Assembly: GCA_028285285.1 (NCBI GenBank)
Contig: JANQPW010000211.1
Coordinates: forward strand, 1 to 14,141
Direction of reading: 5' to 3'
DNA from: Silvanigrellales bacterium
Lineage (GTDB): Bacteria > Bdellovibrionota_B > Oligoflexia > Silvanigrellales > Silvanigrellaceae
Length of the DNA: 14,141 nt
Both the position numbers and the translations under genes were made by a program. Below the pieces are notes generated by a model. That model was given only the letters and a program-made list of their open reading frames with translations, had not been told where the DNA came from and ran no database searches. Of the stretch, positions 7,033 to 13,702 are shown one piece after another (the stretch's first letter is position 1; each line of letters begins with the position of its first letter).

Positions 7033-7803
7033 GTGATTTTTTTCTGGGTGGGGCTCATTGCGGGCGGGTTTGGCTCGCTTGTCGGAATTGGTGGTGGCCT
7101 TCTTCTCGTTCCTGTGCTGGATCATTTCACCGATCTCAGTATGCATGTGATCATTTGTATTTCTCTCACCAATATCATCGTGAACTCGCTTTTAGTGACG
7201 GCGCAGCGCGTGCGCCGAGGGCTGGTGGATCTGCGACTGGCAACACGACTTGAGCCTGTCTGCCTGTTGGGCGGTGTTGCCAGCGGCTTTTTGGCGCAGA
7301 CCTTAGACGCCAGTGTGCTGAAGGCTTTGTTTGCGTTGTTTTGCCTTTTCTTGAGCGTTTTTTATGCCCGACGATTTCTGCGCCGGCACCACCCTCCGGA
7401 AAGCGTTGGAGAAGTTGGTGGCCGAGCTCAGGGTGCTGAGATTCCGCCTAAGAAGATGGCTGCGGTTTGGACATTCTCGGGAATTGTGAGCGTGTGTTCG
7501 GGTCTTCTGGGTATTGGAGGTGGAGCTCTTATTGTTCCGCTGTTGAACGTTTTGGGGAAGGTGCCTTTGAAAATAGCCGCCGGCACTTCAAGCTATGTGA
7601 TTGGCACCACTGCCGTTGGTGCTTTGCTTCCCTACTTGAGTGCCGGCCACGCTCGACCCTTGTGGGCTGCGTTGTCTGGGCTTGGGGTTGTTGTGGGAGT
7701 GAGTCTTGTAACTTTGTTTGTGGGGAGAGTGAGCACGCGTTGGCTTTCAGGAGCATTTGCTGTGATGTTGTTGGCAGTTGGGGTGCGAATGTGGATGAAC
7801 TGA
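7033..7803 (+). CDS. TauE/SafE family membrane transporter
   Basis: 256 residues, highly hydrophobic, about eight membrane spans in two repeats. Each repeat carries the family glycine signature: GSLVGIGGGLLLVPVL near the N-terminus and SGLLGIGGGALIVPLL in the second half, separated by a charged cytoplasmic loop around residues 115-140 (RRFLRRHHPPE and following). The family exports or imports sulfur-containing anions or organic acids (sulfite, sulfoacetate, taurine-related); the substrate cannot be read from the sequence. Start: GTG at 7033 with AGGAG nine bases upstream; the nearer ATG (7025) stops after three codons. The gene begins 12 bases after the kinase-like gene and is followed 14 bases later by a small membrane protein gene, so the three are probably co-transcribed. 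Confidence 0.92.
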   Translation: MIFFWVGLIAGGFGSLVGIGGGLLLVPVLDHFTDLSMHVIICISLTNIIVNSLLVTAQRVRRGLVDLRLATRLEPVCLLGGVASGFLAQTLDASVLKALFALFCLFLSVFYARRFLRRHHPPESVGEVGGRAQGAEIPPKKMAAVWTFSGIVSVCSGLLGIGGGALIVPLLNVLGKVPLKIAAGTSSYVIGTTAVGALLPYLSAGHARPLWAALSGLGVVVGVSLVTLFVGRVSTRWLSGAFAVMLLAVGVRMWMN

Positions 7804-7817
7804 AGCAAGAGTCAGGA

Positions 7818-8123
7818 ATGCTCGAGAAAAGAGTCTCAAAATTGTCAGCCATTCTGCTTGGAGTGGGAGCGGTCGGAGCATTGCTCACCCTTTTGCCTGT
7901 GCTCTTCAGTGAAGGCGATCAAGCTTCTGGGTGGTTGCTGGGAGGTGCACCTGGCATTGGTCTCTACGTGATTGCCTTTGCGCCGTTCCTCCGAACACTG
8001 CTTGTCTTTTCACACCACCTTCGTGTTGCTCCGCCTGCGAGAGTCCGCTGGGAACTGATTCCTCCCATTCTCACGTGTGTGATTCTGCTGGTTCTGGGCC
8101 TTCGCTTTTTCGCTTCACTGTGA
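7818..8123 (+). CDS. Small multi-pass membrane protein, 101 residues
   Basis: I recognise no family. The product has three hydrophobic segments (about residues 8-28, 38-59 and 77-98), the middle one rich in Gly/Ala, with an Arg-rich connector (LRVAPPARVRWEL) before the last. It is likely an inner-membrane protein. Start choice: ATG 7818 leaves 14 bases after the TauE stop but has a weak ribosome site (AAGAG). GTG 7791, overlapping the TauE 3' end by 13 bases, has GGGG seven bases upstream and would add nine residues through coupled translation. Its position as last gene of the cluster suggests a TauE accessory role, which is inference only. Its 3' end overlaps the convergent M23 gene by nine bases. 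Confidence 0.72.
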   Translation: MLEKRVSKLSAILLGVGAVGALLTLLPVLFSEGDQASGWLLGGAPGIGLYVIAFAPFLRTLLVFSHHLRVAPPARVRWELIPPILTCVILLVLGLRFFASL

Positions 8124-9308
8124 AGGAGGCGCGTCGTTGGTCACAGCGAGTGCGGTCATTCGCTCTTCTCCGGCCGGGCTGCGTGTCACAATGAGAACTT
8201 TGTCGGACTCTGCCGGGAGGCAGAGAGAGTGAGATGCCGTGATTTGAAGGGAGGTGTTTCGCAGTCCAAGCCTTTCATGATTGAGAAACCACTCGCCTAA
8301 GCTATTCCTTGAGTAAATGCGAACTTCGTCCACACAGTTTGTGTTGCCTTGGCTGGGAATGCAGTAGTTCTGGCTCTCTTGGGACGGGTTCGACTTTTGC
8401 CGAAAAGAGAGTTCTTCGATCTGCCATTGGAGTTGGGGAGTCTTTTCAAAGATCGCAGTGATGTGCAGATTTTCATGCGATCTCATCGGGCTTGTTGGGT
8501 CGACTGTTCTTGGGTCTTTCACTGCCAAAGGCTTCACTAGCGCGCCGCAGGGCTCAGCGAGTGTGGGCTGAGCACTTTCATTTGCAGCATCTAACGAGTG
8601 TTCGGAAAGGGATAAGCTCTTGGACAGTGATTGGGAAGGGAGCGGGTTTTTGAGTACTCGCGATGATGAAATAATGGTGGGATCATAAAAGCAGCTGCGA
8701 AGCCCCCTTGAGTCGCAGGCTTTGCGTGTTTCTGTTTCTTCACCTGGATGCCGACCGCGGCTTCGCCTTTCTAGGTGAAGGTGGGGGCCAGTGCCACATG
8801 CGTAGGTCGGGTAGCTGCCGTGTCTGCCGAGTTCCTGCCCTGCCTTGACCTTTTGGCCTTCCTTAACAACGGGTTTGTCAAGGTGAAGGTAGCGCCACTC
8901 GGCACCAAATTTATCGACAAACCAGACGGCGTGACCGCAGGCCGAATCAAATGTGAGGCTTTTGATATGGCCATCTGAGAGAGCAACAGAAATTTCTGGG
9001 TTGGGGTCAGAGTTGAGGTCTTGGCCAATGTGGGGAGAGGAACCGATGCTGCGGCATTTGCACCATGGGCTGTTGAAGTAGCCAGAGGTGAGGGGATACA
9101 CAAATGAGTCAAGTGAATAAGTTTCTTCTACGGCCTTGCGTGGCTCTTTTTCAATTCCAACAATGGGCTGCAGAGGTGAGTCTGTTTCAGCTTGTGGGGG
9201 TCGCTCCTCGGGCTGTGGAGGACGATAGGCGGCTGTGGGTTTGCAAGCCGCTATGAGTCCGATCAGAATCATCGTCATTGATCGTGGCTCTAAGTTCAGT
9301 TTTGGCAC
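8115..9308 (-). CDS. M23 (LytM-type) peptidase lipoprotein
   Basis: 397 residues from a GTG at 9308. That codon lies one base after the stop of the preceding gene and uses the GGGGAG at that gene's end, so translation is probably coupled; a later ATG at 9278 is possible. The signal ends in lipobox LIAAC (Cys 22). A Pro/Glu-rich linker leads to the peptidase domain (about 75-195) with HIGQD (His93, Asp97), RYLHLD (His142), GTGPHLHLE (His176, His178) and two pairs of nearby cysteines. The zinc ligands and catalytic His are all present, so it should be an active endopeptidase cutting peptide crosslinks of cell-wall murein from the periplasm. The C-terminal half (about 240-397) is an unassigned domain with several Cys, possibly for substrate or partner binding. 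The 3' end overlaps the convergent 101-residue gene by nine bases. Confidence 0.92.
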   Translation of the reverse strand: MPKLNLEPRSMTMILIGLIAACKPTAAYRPPQPEERPPQAETDSPLQPIVGIEKEPRKAVEETYSLDSFVYPLTSGYFNSPWCKCRSIGSSPHIGQDLNSDPNPEISVALSDGHIKSLTFDSACGHAVWFVDKFGAEWRYLHLDKPVVKEGQKVKAGQELGRHGSYPTYACGTGPHLHLERRSRGRHPGEETETRKACDSRGLRSCFYDPTIISSSRVLKNPLPSQSLSKSLSLSEHSLDAANESAQPTLAEPCGALVKPLAVKDPRTVDPTSPMRSHENLHITAIFEKTPQLQWQIEELSFRQKSNPSQESQNYCIPSQGNTNCVDEVRIYSRNSLGEWFLNHERLGLRNTSLQITASHSLCLPAESDKVLIVTRSPAGEERMTALAVTNDAPPSQ

Positions 9309-9309
9309 A

Positions 9310-10263
9310 TCACTCCCCTTCCAGCTGGCAGAGGCAGAGTGCACTGCGGCGACTCGGGCCGGACTGACAGTTCAGGCTCCGACCATGGAGCACCACTGCC
9401 GTGGAGTTGACCAAAGTGACCTGAACGAACTCTGGTGACTCGTTGGGTTGTTGAGGTGGGGTGCTCAGCCGATAACGAACCACTCGTGCTCCTGGGCGGC
9501 GTTCAGTTTCCACCTGCTGGGTCTTATCTGAAAAAGGAAGAATTTCCTGAGAAATCCATTTGCTGGCGCTGGAAAGACGAACTCTTTGCTCGAGTTGCGG
9601 GGTATCAAAAGCCTCTACGTCTTTGCTCATAAGTGGGTCGGAAGCACGGTAGCCCTCAACGTGATATGTTGGGGGATCATTCTGCTCCCAGCTAAAGGCC
9701 AATTGAAAAAAGTCAGATTCTTCTTTCCAAAAGACAGTGTGATCTAAGGCGAGCAGTCCACGCTGAAGAACCTTTTCCCGCTTCACACCCAGCTCCTCTT
9801 GCACCAATTCATTGAGGTCTGTGTGAAACCGCCAAGGGTGCTTTTCACATTGTGAGTCCCAGTTAATGGGTAACGGCTCTGAATGCGGGGCTGTGATGTT
9901 TCCTTCTGCATCGGTGGTGATAGGCTTAAACCACAAGTCAGAGTGGGGAAGGATATCCTGGCTGTTGGAGGACTCCTCTATGTCGGGGGATGGTGCACTC
10001 TGGAGCGCTTCAGAAGAACTGTTTGCACCTTTTTTTAGGCCCTGTGATGTGGGTTTGTCATGAGTTGTGCTTTTTTCTGACTTGCGGGGAGACTCTTCTG
10101 ATCGATCGCCGGTGTCAGAACCAGAGATGTGTTCTTCGGGTTTTGACAGAATCCCCACCAGAGATCGAAGTGTCAACCCACCCAACGCACCGAGAAGAAT
10201 CAGTTTCCAAACGATGTTTCTTTTGTTGCGGGAGATCTGACCCCCCTCGGGAGTTCTTTTCAC
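9310..10263 (-). CDS. Membrane-anchored hypothetical protein, partner gene of the M23 peptidase
   Basis: 317 residues, no family recognised. Start: GTG 10263, with GAGGG six bases upstream; a TTG directly before it is the alternative. A basic N-terminus (KRTPEGGQISRNKRN) precedes one transmembrane segment (about 17-39), so the bulk should face the periplasm. Residues about 40-100 are a Ser/Glu/Lys-rich linker. The remainder (about 103-317) looks like a globular domain with a conserved feel (PWRFHTDLNELVQEELGVKR, FFQLAFSWEQND) and C-terminal cysteines NCQSG and LCLCQ. The stop sits one base before the M23 start, so the two proteins are probably made in fixed ratio and may act together; this is inferred from coupling, not homology. 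Confidence 0.8.
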   Translation of the reverse strand: MKRTPEGGQISRNKRNIVWKLILLGALGGLTLRSLVGILSKPEEHISGSDTGDRSEESPRKSEKSTTHDKPTSQGLKKGANSSSEALQSAPSPDIEESSNSQDILPHSDLWFKPITTDAEGNITAPHSEPLPINWDSQCEKHPWRFHTDLNELVQEELGVKREKVLQRGLLALDHTVFWKEESDFFQLAFSWEQNDPPTYHVEGYRASDPLMSKDVEAFDTPQLEQRVRLSSASKWISQEILPFSDKTQQVETERRPGARVVRYRLSTPPQQPNESPEFVQVTLVNSTAVVLHGRSLNCQSGPSRRSALCLCQLEGE

Positions 10264-10314
10264 CAAAGACCCTCAGTGCATTCGTGCGACCGGAAAGGTA
10301 TCGGTTTTTCGATG

Positions 10315-10344
10315 AGTATTCTTGAGCTTTTCTGAGACTTTCAA
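10315..10344 (-). promoter_or_regulatory. Possible promoter of the 9310-10263 / M23 gene pair
   Basis: On the minus strand, TTGAAA (10339-10344) and AATACT (10315-10320) are spaced by 18 bases. This would start transcription about 45 bases before the GTG at 10263. Four of six bases match at the -10 site, so the assignment is weak. Confidence 0.3.
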
Positions 10345-10401
10345 AGAAAATTAAATGAGATCAGGTCATTCAAGGCTATGGAGTGGGTGAAAAAGGCAGC
10401 A

Positions 10402-11097
10402 TCATTTGACCCGTTTTTTTGAGCTGGGGGAACGGCTTTTTGTTTTGTTTCTTCGTTTTTTGGATTCCCCTGCAGGCTTGAGAAGCCCTTTCATGCTGCT
10501 CCCCTTTAAAGAGCGCTGGCCCACTTCAACGAGTGAATTGATGGAAACCGACTGCGAAGGCAGAGAAAAAAAAGCGGCATCCTCGTTGTGATGATGTCGC
10601 AGAGTGACCCAACACGATCGGCCAGACGGCTCAACAGTCACCACCGCCAGGTGATCTGTGTACGGCCAGTTCTCTCCATGACGTTCTCGCACAAATGAGT
10701 ATGAGAAAGATCTTTTTTTAGGGCCAGCAACTGTGTGGAATCGGGCTGTGAGAGCTTGACCGGCAAAATCGAAGGTCAGGAGTGAGCCCTCTCCGGGGCG
10801 GCGTGGCCCCTGTGCCGATTGGCTGTGGTCCCAGTGCGACCAAGATGAATTCAACCAGGCTTCGGGGCGGTTCTGCAGCACCTTCAAAAGGCCACGACAG
10901 CTTCTTTTGATCTTGAAGGCTGCGAAGGAGCGAAGGGGTGCCTGAGTGACCCTTTGCAGTCGAAGCCGATCAAAACGCTGGGTTTGTGGGGGAAAGCGCC
11001 CACTGTATGCCGCAGGCACCGTGATGGGGGCTGAAGCACAGCCGAGGAGGACTGAACAGATGAAGCAGAGAGACCATGGTTGTTGAAAACCGAACAT
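10402..11097 (-). CDS. Lipoprotein with a basic C-terminal tail, function unknown
   Basis: 231 residues from ATG 11097, with GGGAG eight bases upstream. The signal peptide ends in lipobox VLLGC (Cys 20). The middle part, with FAAFKIKRSCRGLLKVLQNR, a SSWSHWDHSQ region, LLTFDF, and paired strands around HLAVVTVEP and CWVTLRHHH, loosely resembles the START/SRPBCC ligand-binding fold, where such proteins carry a hydrophobic cavity. That is a weak impression from strand order only. The last 20 residues or so are strikingly basic (KKRRNKTKSRSPSSKKRVK), perhaps a contact to peptidoglycan, lipopolysaccharide or nucleic acid. It lies 22 bases downstream of the acetyltransferase gene on the same strand and is probably co-transcribed with it. 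Confidence 0.78.
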   Translation of the reverse strand: MFGFQQPWSLCFICSVLLGCASAPITVPAAYSGRFPPQTQRFDRLRLQRVTQAPLRSFAAFKIKRSCRGLLKVLQNRPEAWLNSSWSHWDHSQSAQGPRRPGEGSLLTFDFAGQALTARFHTVAGPKKRSFSYSFVRERHGENWPYTDHLAVVTVEPSGRSCWVTLRHHHNEDAAFFSLPSQSVSINSLVEVGQRSLKGSSMKGLLKPAGESKKRRNKTKSRSPSSKKRVK

Positions 11098-11119
11098 TCG
11101 GGGGGCTCCCAGGTTTGAA

Positions 11120-11581
11120 CTAGGCCGTTTTTCCGAGAGAAATGCTGGCGATTTTATGGGGGCCGATTTCGGGAACTTCGAAGATCTCTCCGTGGACGCG
11201 GAACCCTAGGTTCTCGTAGAAGCCCAGAGCTGACAAGCGGGCGTTACACCAGAGGTGAGTGGCATGAGGAAAATCTTGGGGAGCACTGTTGATGATTTTT
11301 TTGATGAGAACGCGGCCCCACCCTTTTCTTTGAAGAGAGGGGAGGGTTGCCATTCCTCTCAAACGAAGCCCAGACCCAAAGTGGAGGCTCTGGGGTGCGC
11401 TCTCGCAGTAAACTGAAGCTACGCAGATCGCTTCTGAATGAGGAGAGTCTCGTAATGCATAGTGGCGCGTTTCGGGCTTTTCATCGCCAGGGTATGTGCA
11501 GGCTTCAACGCCCTGATTGGGGCGAAGCACACTGTGCCTGAGACGGACTGTCTCTGCATGGCTTACGGTTTCAAATTGCAC
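11120..11581 (-). CDS. GNAT family N-acetyltransferase
   Basis: 153 residues. It begins at GTG 11581, with GAGG seven bases upstream. Early LRHSVLRPNQ, the acetyl-CoA-binding motif A region LRLRGMATL followed by QRKGWG (84-89), and the C-terminal block CNARLSALGFYENLGF (112-127) with GEIFEVPEIGPH match a group of GNAT enzymes near ElaA. These transfer the acetyl group of acetyl-CoA to an amino group of an unknown small molecule or protein; no signal peptide, so cytoplasmic. Length is normal for the family and the key glycines are present, so it should be active. It sits 38 bases after the CDF transporter and 22 bases before a lipoprotein gene, in an apparent minus-strand operon. Confidence 0.92.
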   Translation of the reverse strand: MQFETVSHAETVRLRHSVLRPNQGVEACTYPGDEKPETRHYALRDSPHSEAICVASVYCESAPQSLHFGSGLRLRGMATLPSLQRKGWGRVLIKKIINSAPQDFPHATHLWCNARLSALGFYENLGFRVHGEIFEVPEIGPHKIASISLGKTA

Positions 11582-11619
11582 GTTTCGACCTCACTTTCTG
11601 TTGAATCGACGAGAAGCGA

Positions 11620-12582
11620 TCAATGATGATGGCCCGAGCATGTGTGAGAAGCCGGGTCGAGCAGGCGATCGACTTGCAGTTCCTGGCCGCCTTCATCAGA
11701 GAATTCGATCTCTAGGGTGACGTGTGTGTCGGGAACGCTGACTTGCTCCCGAACTTCACTTTTGATCCGGCGGATCTGTTCGTGGTCAATCGAATCTTCA
11801 CAGACCACGTGAACCGACATGACATGTTGGTGCTCGGAGAGTGACCAGAAAAAAACATCATGGAGTGACTGGACACCTCGAATCTGAAGACAATTGCTGC
11901 GAAAGTCTTCAAGATTGAAGCCAGGGGGTGAGCGTTGCAACAAAATGCGGAGGGGAACTGCAAGATGACGGCTCGCTCCTCGAGCCACTACGAAGGCGAT
12001 CACAATGGCGAAGAGGGGATCGATAATGCCCCAACCCGTGAAGTGAATGGCTGCACCGCCGATGAGCACGGCTGTCCAACCCAACACATCTTCAATCAAG
12101 TGCCAACTGAGAAGGGAGTCCATAGATTGAGAACCACGAGAGAGCACGGCAGCACCAACAAGATTCACGACAACTCCCAGCCCTGCAAGCGCCATCATGC
12201 CTGGCGCGTGGGGTTGAGTTGGAGAAAGAAGCTGTGGCACAGCATGAAATAAGGCTGCAGCACAACCACCTAAGAGAACGAGACCAATGGCAACAGACCC
12301 CACAGTTGACCAACGAGAGTAGCCCATGGTGTAGTCATTGTTTGCTGAGGTTCTGGCTTTGCGGTTGGCATAGAGGGCAATGCCAAGTCCAGCGACATCT
12401 CCTAAGTCGTGAAGGGCGTCAGCGAAAATCGCAGTGGAGTTGGTGAGGTAGCTTCCCACTAACTCCACCGCCACAAAGCAGAGATTCAGAACCAGCACAA
12501 AGCGAATGCGTTTGGCCTGAGCTTCGTTTTGGTGGCCGATGGAATCCGATTGGGGAGTTTTCGATTGTGTTTCTTCGTCCAT
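11620..12582 (-). CDS. Cation diffusion facilitator (CDF) family metal efflux transporter
   Basis: 320 residues from ATG 12582. Six membrane spans, with the CDF metal site in the expected places: HDLGD after ADAL in the second span (His58, Asp62) and HLIED in the fifth (His161, Asp165). A cytoplasmic C-terminal domain (about 205-310) carries the usual fold, including HDVFFWSLSEHQHVMSVHV, and the protein ends in CSGHHH, a likely extra metal site. The family exchanges protons for Zn2+, Co2+, Cd2+ or related ions to export them; the HD-HD site favours Zn2+. The usual His-rich loop between spans four and five is absent. An ATG at 12612 in frame overlaps the -10 box of the visible promoter and would lie upstream of the predicted transcript start, so 12582 is preferred. 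Confidence 0.93.
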   Translation of the reverse strand: MDEETQSKTPQSDSIGHQNEAQAKRIRFVLVLNLCFVAVELVGSYLTNSTAIFADALHDLGDVAGLGIALYANRKARTSANNDYTMGYSRWSTVGSVAIGLVLLGGCAAALFHAVPQLLSPTQPHAPGMMALAGLGVVVNLVGAAVLSRGSQSMDSLLSWHLIEDVLGWTAVLIGGAAIHFTGWGIIDPLFAIVIAFVVARGASRHLAVPLRILLQRSPPGFNLEDFRSNCLQIRGVQSLHDVFFWSLSEHQHVMSVHVVCEDSIDHEQIRRIKSEVREQVSVPDTHVTLEIEFSDEGGQELQVDRLLDPASHTCSGHHH

Positions 12583-12611
12583 TTCAGACCTATCTGGTTT
12601 GTTATCTCTCA

Positions 12612-12640
12612 TTTATAGGGTGCAGGTGAGGCAAAAGCAA
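12612..12640 (-). promoter_or_regulatory. Sigma70-like promoter of the CDF transporter operon
   Basis: On the minus strand: TTGCTT (12635-12640), a 17-base spacer, then TATAAA (12612-12617). Expected transcript start near 12604-12606, giving a short leader before ATG 12582. It lies between the LysR stop and the transporter, so this operon need not depend on LysR readthrough. Confidence 0.6.
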
Positions 12641-12667
12641 CGCTGGTTTTGCACAGAGCCATTTGAT

Positions 12668-13552
12668 TCAGATGTCTTTGCCTTCCTTCAAAAGATAGTC
12701 TTTGAGTGCGAGCACCCGAGCAGGAAGGGAACGGGCGGAAGACGTGACAAGATAGAGAAGGTTGGTTTGGGAATGAGGTGATGCCAGATGAAGGCTTCCG
12801 CTTTTGAGTCTTTCCGCAACAGCGTGGTGGGGCAGAAGGCCGTAGCAATGACTTCGGAGAAGAATGCGGATCATGGCCTGTTGGGAGTTCACACAAAAAG
12901 GGATGGAAAACTCCCGACCCTGCAAACTGGACTCTGCTAGGAAGGCGTGAAAAAACGGGTCGTCTTGCTTGTGGATCACAAACTGGGGTTGAGGGTTGTC
13001 TTCCAGTGACAGTGTCTGGTGCGCACCCGAAACGAGAACGAGCTCTTCCCTGCACAGTCGCTCCGACAAAAGAGATCGGCTTCGTGGCAATTGAGTGCAG
13101 ACACCGATTTCGGCTTCACCGCGAAGGAGTGAATCGATGATTCCAGCGCCGGGCTTGAGTTGGATCTCGAAACTCACCTGGGGATAGCTCTTTTGAAATT
13201 CTGCCAGGAGGTCTGTGAGTATGCTTTGGCCCACTTCTGTTGGGAAGGCGACGGTGCACAGACCTGAGAAGCTGTGGGTGTCTCTGTTGAACTGGCAGAG
13301 ACTTTCACTCAGTTGAACAAGACGTGGAACAACTTCAGCAGTGAAGCTGAGACCGGCTGGGGTCAGTTTCACACCGTTCTTTTGTCTTTGAAACAGGGAA
13401 ACCCCCAATTCCTCTTCCAGTTGGGCAATCTGACGGGAGATGGCGGGCTGTGACAGTCCCAGCTTTTTTGAGGCCCTTAGGAAATTGAGCTCTCGTGCAA
13501 CAGTTTGAAATGTTATGAGTAAATTGAGGTTCAGTTTTTTCTGGTTTCCCAA
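12668..13552 (-). CDS. LysR family transcriptional regulator
   Basis: 294 residues. The N-terminal winged helix-turn-helix (about 7-66) is textbook: LNLLITFQTVARELNFLRAS, then GLSQPAISRQIAQLEEELGV, SLFQR and VKLTPAG. The effector-binding domain (about 90-290) follows with the usual alternating layout. The ligand cannot be inferred. Start: the only in-frame start before the HTH is TTG 13552, without a good ribosome site; the domain begins almost at once, so little can be missing. The family usually regulates the divergently transcribed neighbour and itself, here the secreted-protein gene at 13703 across a 150-base AT-rich gap that holds a palindrome. The CDF gene downstream has its own promoter. 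Confidence 0.93.
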   Translation of the reverse strand: MGNQKKLNLNLLITFQTVARELNFLRASKKLGLSQPAISRQIAQLEEELGVSLFQRQKNGVKLTPAGLSFTAEVVPRLVQLSESLCQFNRDTHSFSGLCTVAFPTEVGQSILTDLLAEFQKSYPQVSFEIQLKPGAGIIDSLLRGEAEIGVCTQLPRSRSLLSERLCREELVLVSGAHQTLSLEDNPQPQFVIHKQDDPFFHAFLAESSLQGREFSIPFCVNSQQAMIRILLRSHCYGLLPHHAVAERLKSGSLHLASPHSQTNLLYLVTSSARSLPARVLALKDYLLKEGKDI

Positions 13553-13582
13553 TTGAGCATTTTTCTAGATATGCAATAAACA

Positions 13583-13597
13583 AATATACTGTATTTT
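13583..13597. promoter_or_regulatory. Candidate operator palindrome between the LysR gene and its divergent neighbour
   Basis: AATATACTGTATTTT: ATAC and GTAT arms around one central base (13590), with a mismatched T on each side and two further pairing A/T positions. It sits 30 bases upstream of the LysR start in AT-rich DNA. It is not a clean T-N11-A LysR box, so the binding protein is a guess. Confidence 0.3.
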
Positions 13598-13636
13598 GAT
13601 AATGTTCTTTACTTATATCATGTTTTTCGATTGACT

Positions 13637-13681
13637 CCCCTTTATCAGAAAACATCAGGGGGAAACGTGTCTGGTTCCCCC
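13637..13681 (+). promoter_or_regulatory. Leader with two alternative hairpins ahead of the secreted-protein gene
   Basis: The GGGGG run at 13658-13662 can pair downstream as GGGGGAA (13658-13664) with TTCCCCC (13675-13681), or upstream as AGGGG (13657-13661) with CCCCT (13637-13641). The two are mutually exclusive. The downstream, stronger hairpin ends about ten bases before the GGGAG ribosome site of the ATG at 13703. No T run follows, so it is not a terminator; it could stabilise the messenger or tune ribosome access. Confidence 0.4.
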
Positions 13682-13702
13682 GTTTGAGAAGGGAGTAAAG
13701 TC

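Noticed and set aside
6601..7146. Minus-strand 181-residue frame opposite the kinase-like gene
   Set aside because: Antisense shadow; crosses the kinase/TauE junction and has no recognisable domain.
7467..7817. N-terminal extension of the 101-residue membrane protein
   Set aside because: Lies entirely within the TauE/SafE gene in another frame; Cys/Trp/Ser-rich, typical of a shadow. Only the part from 7791 or 7818 is credible.
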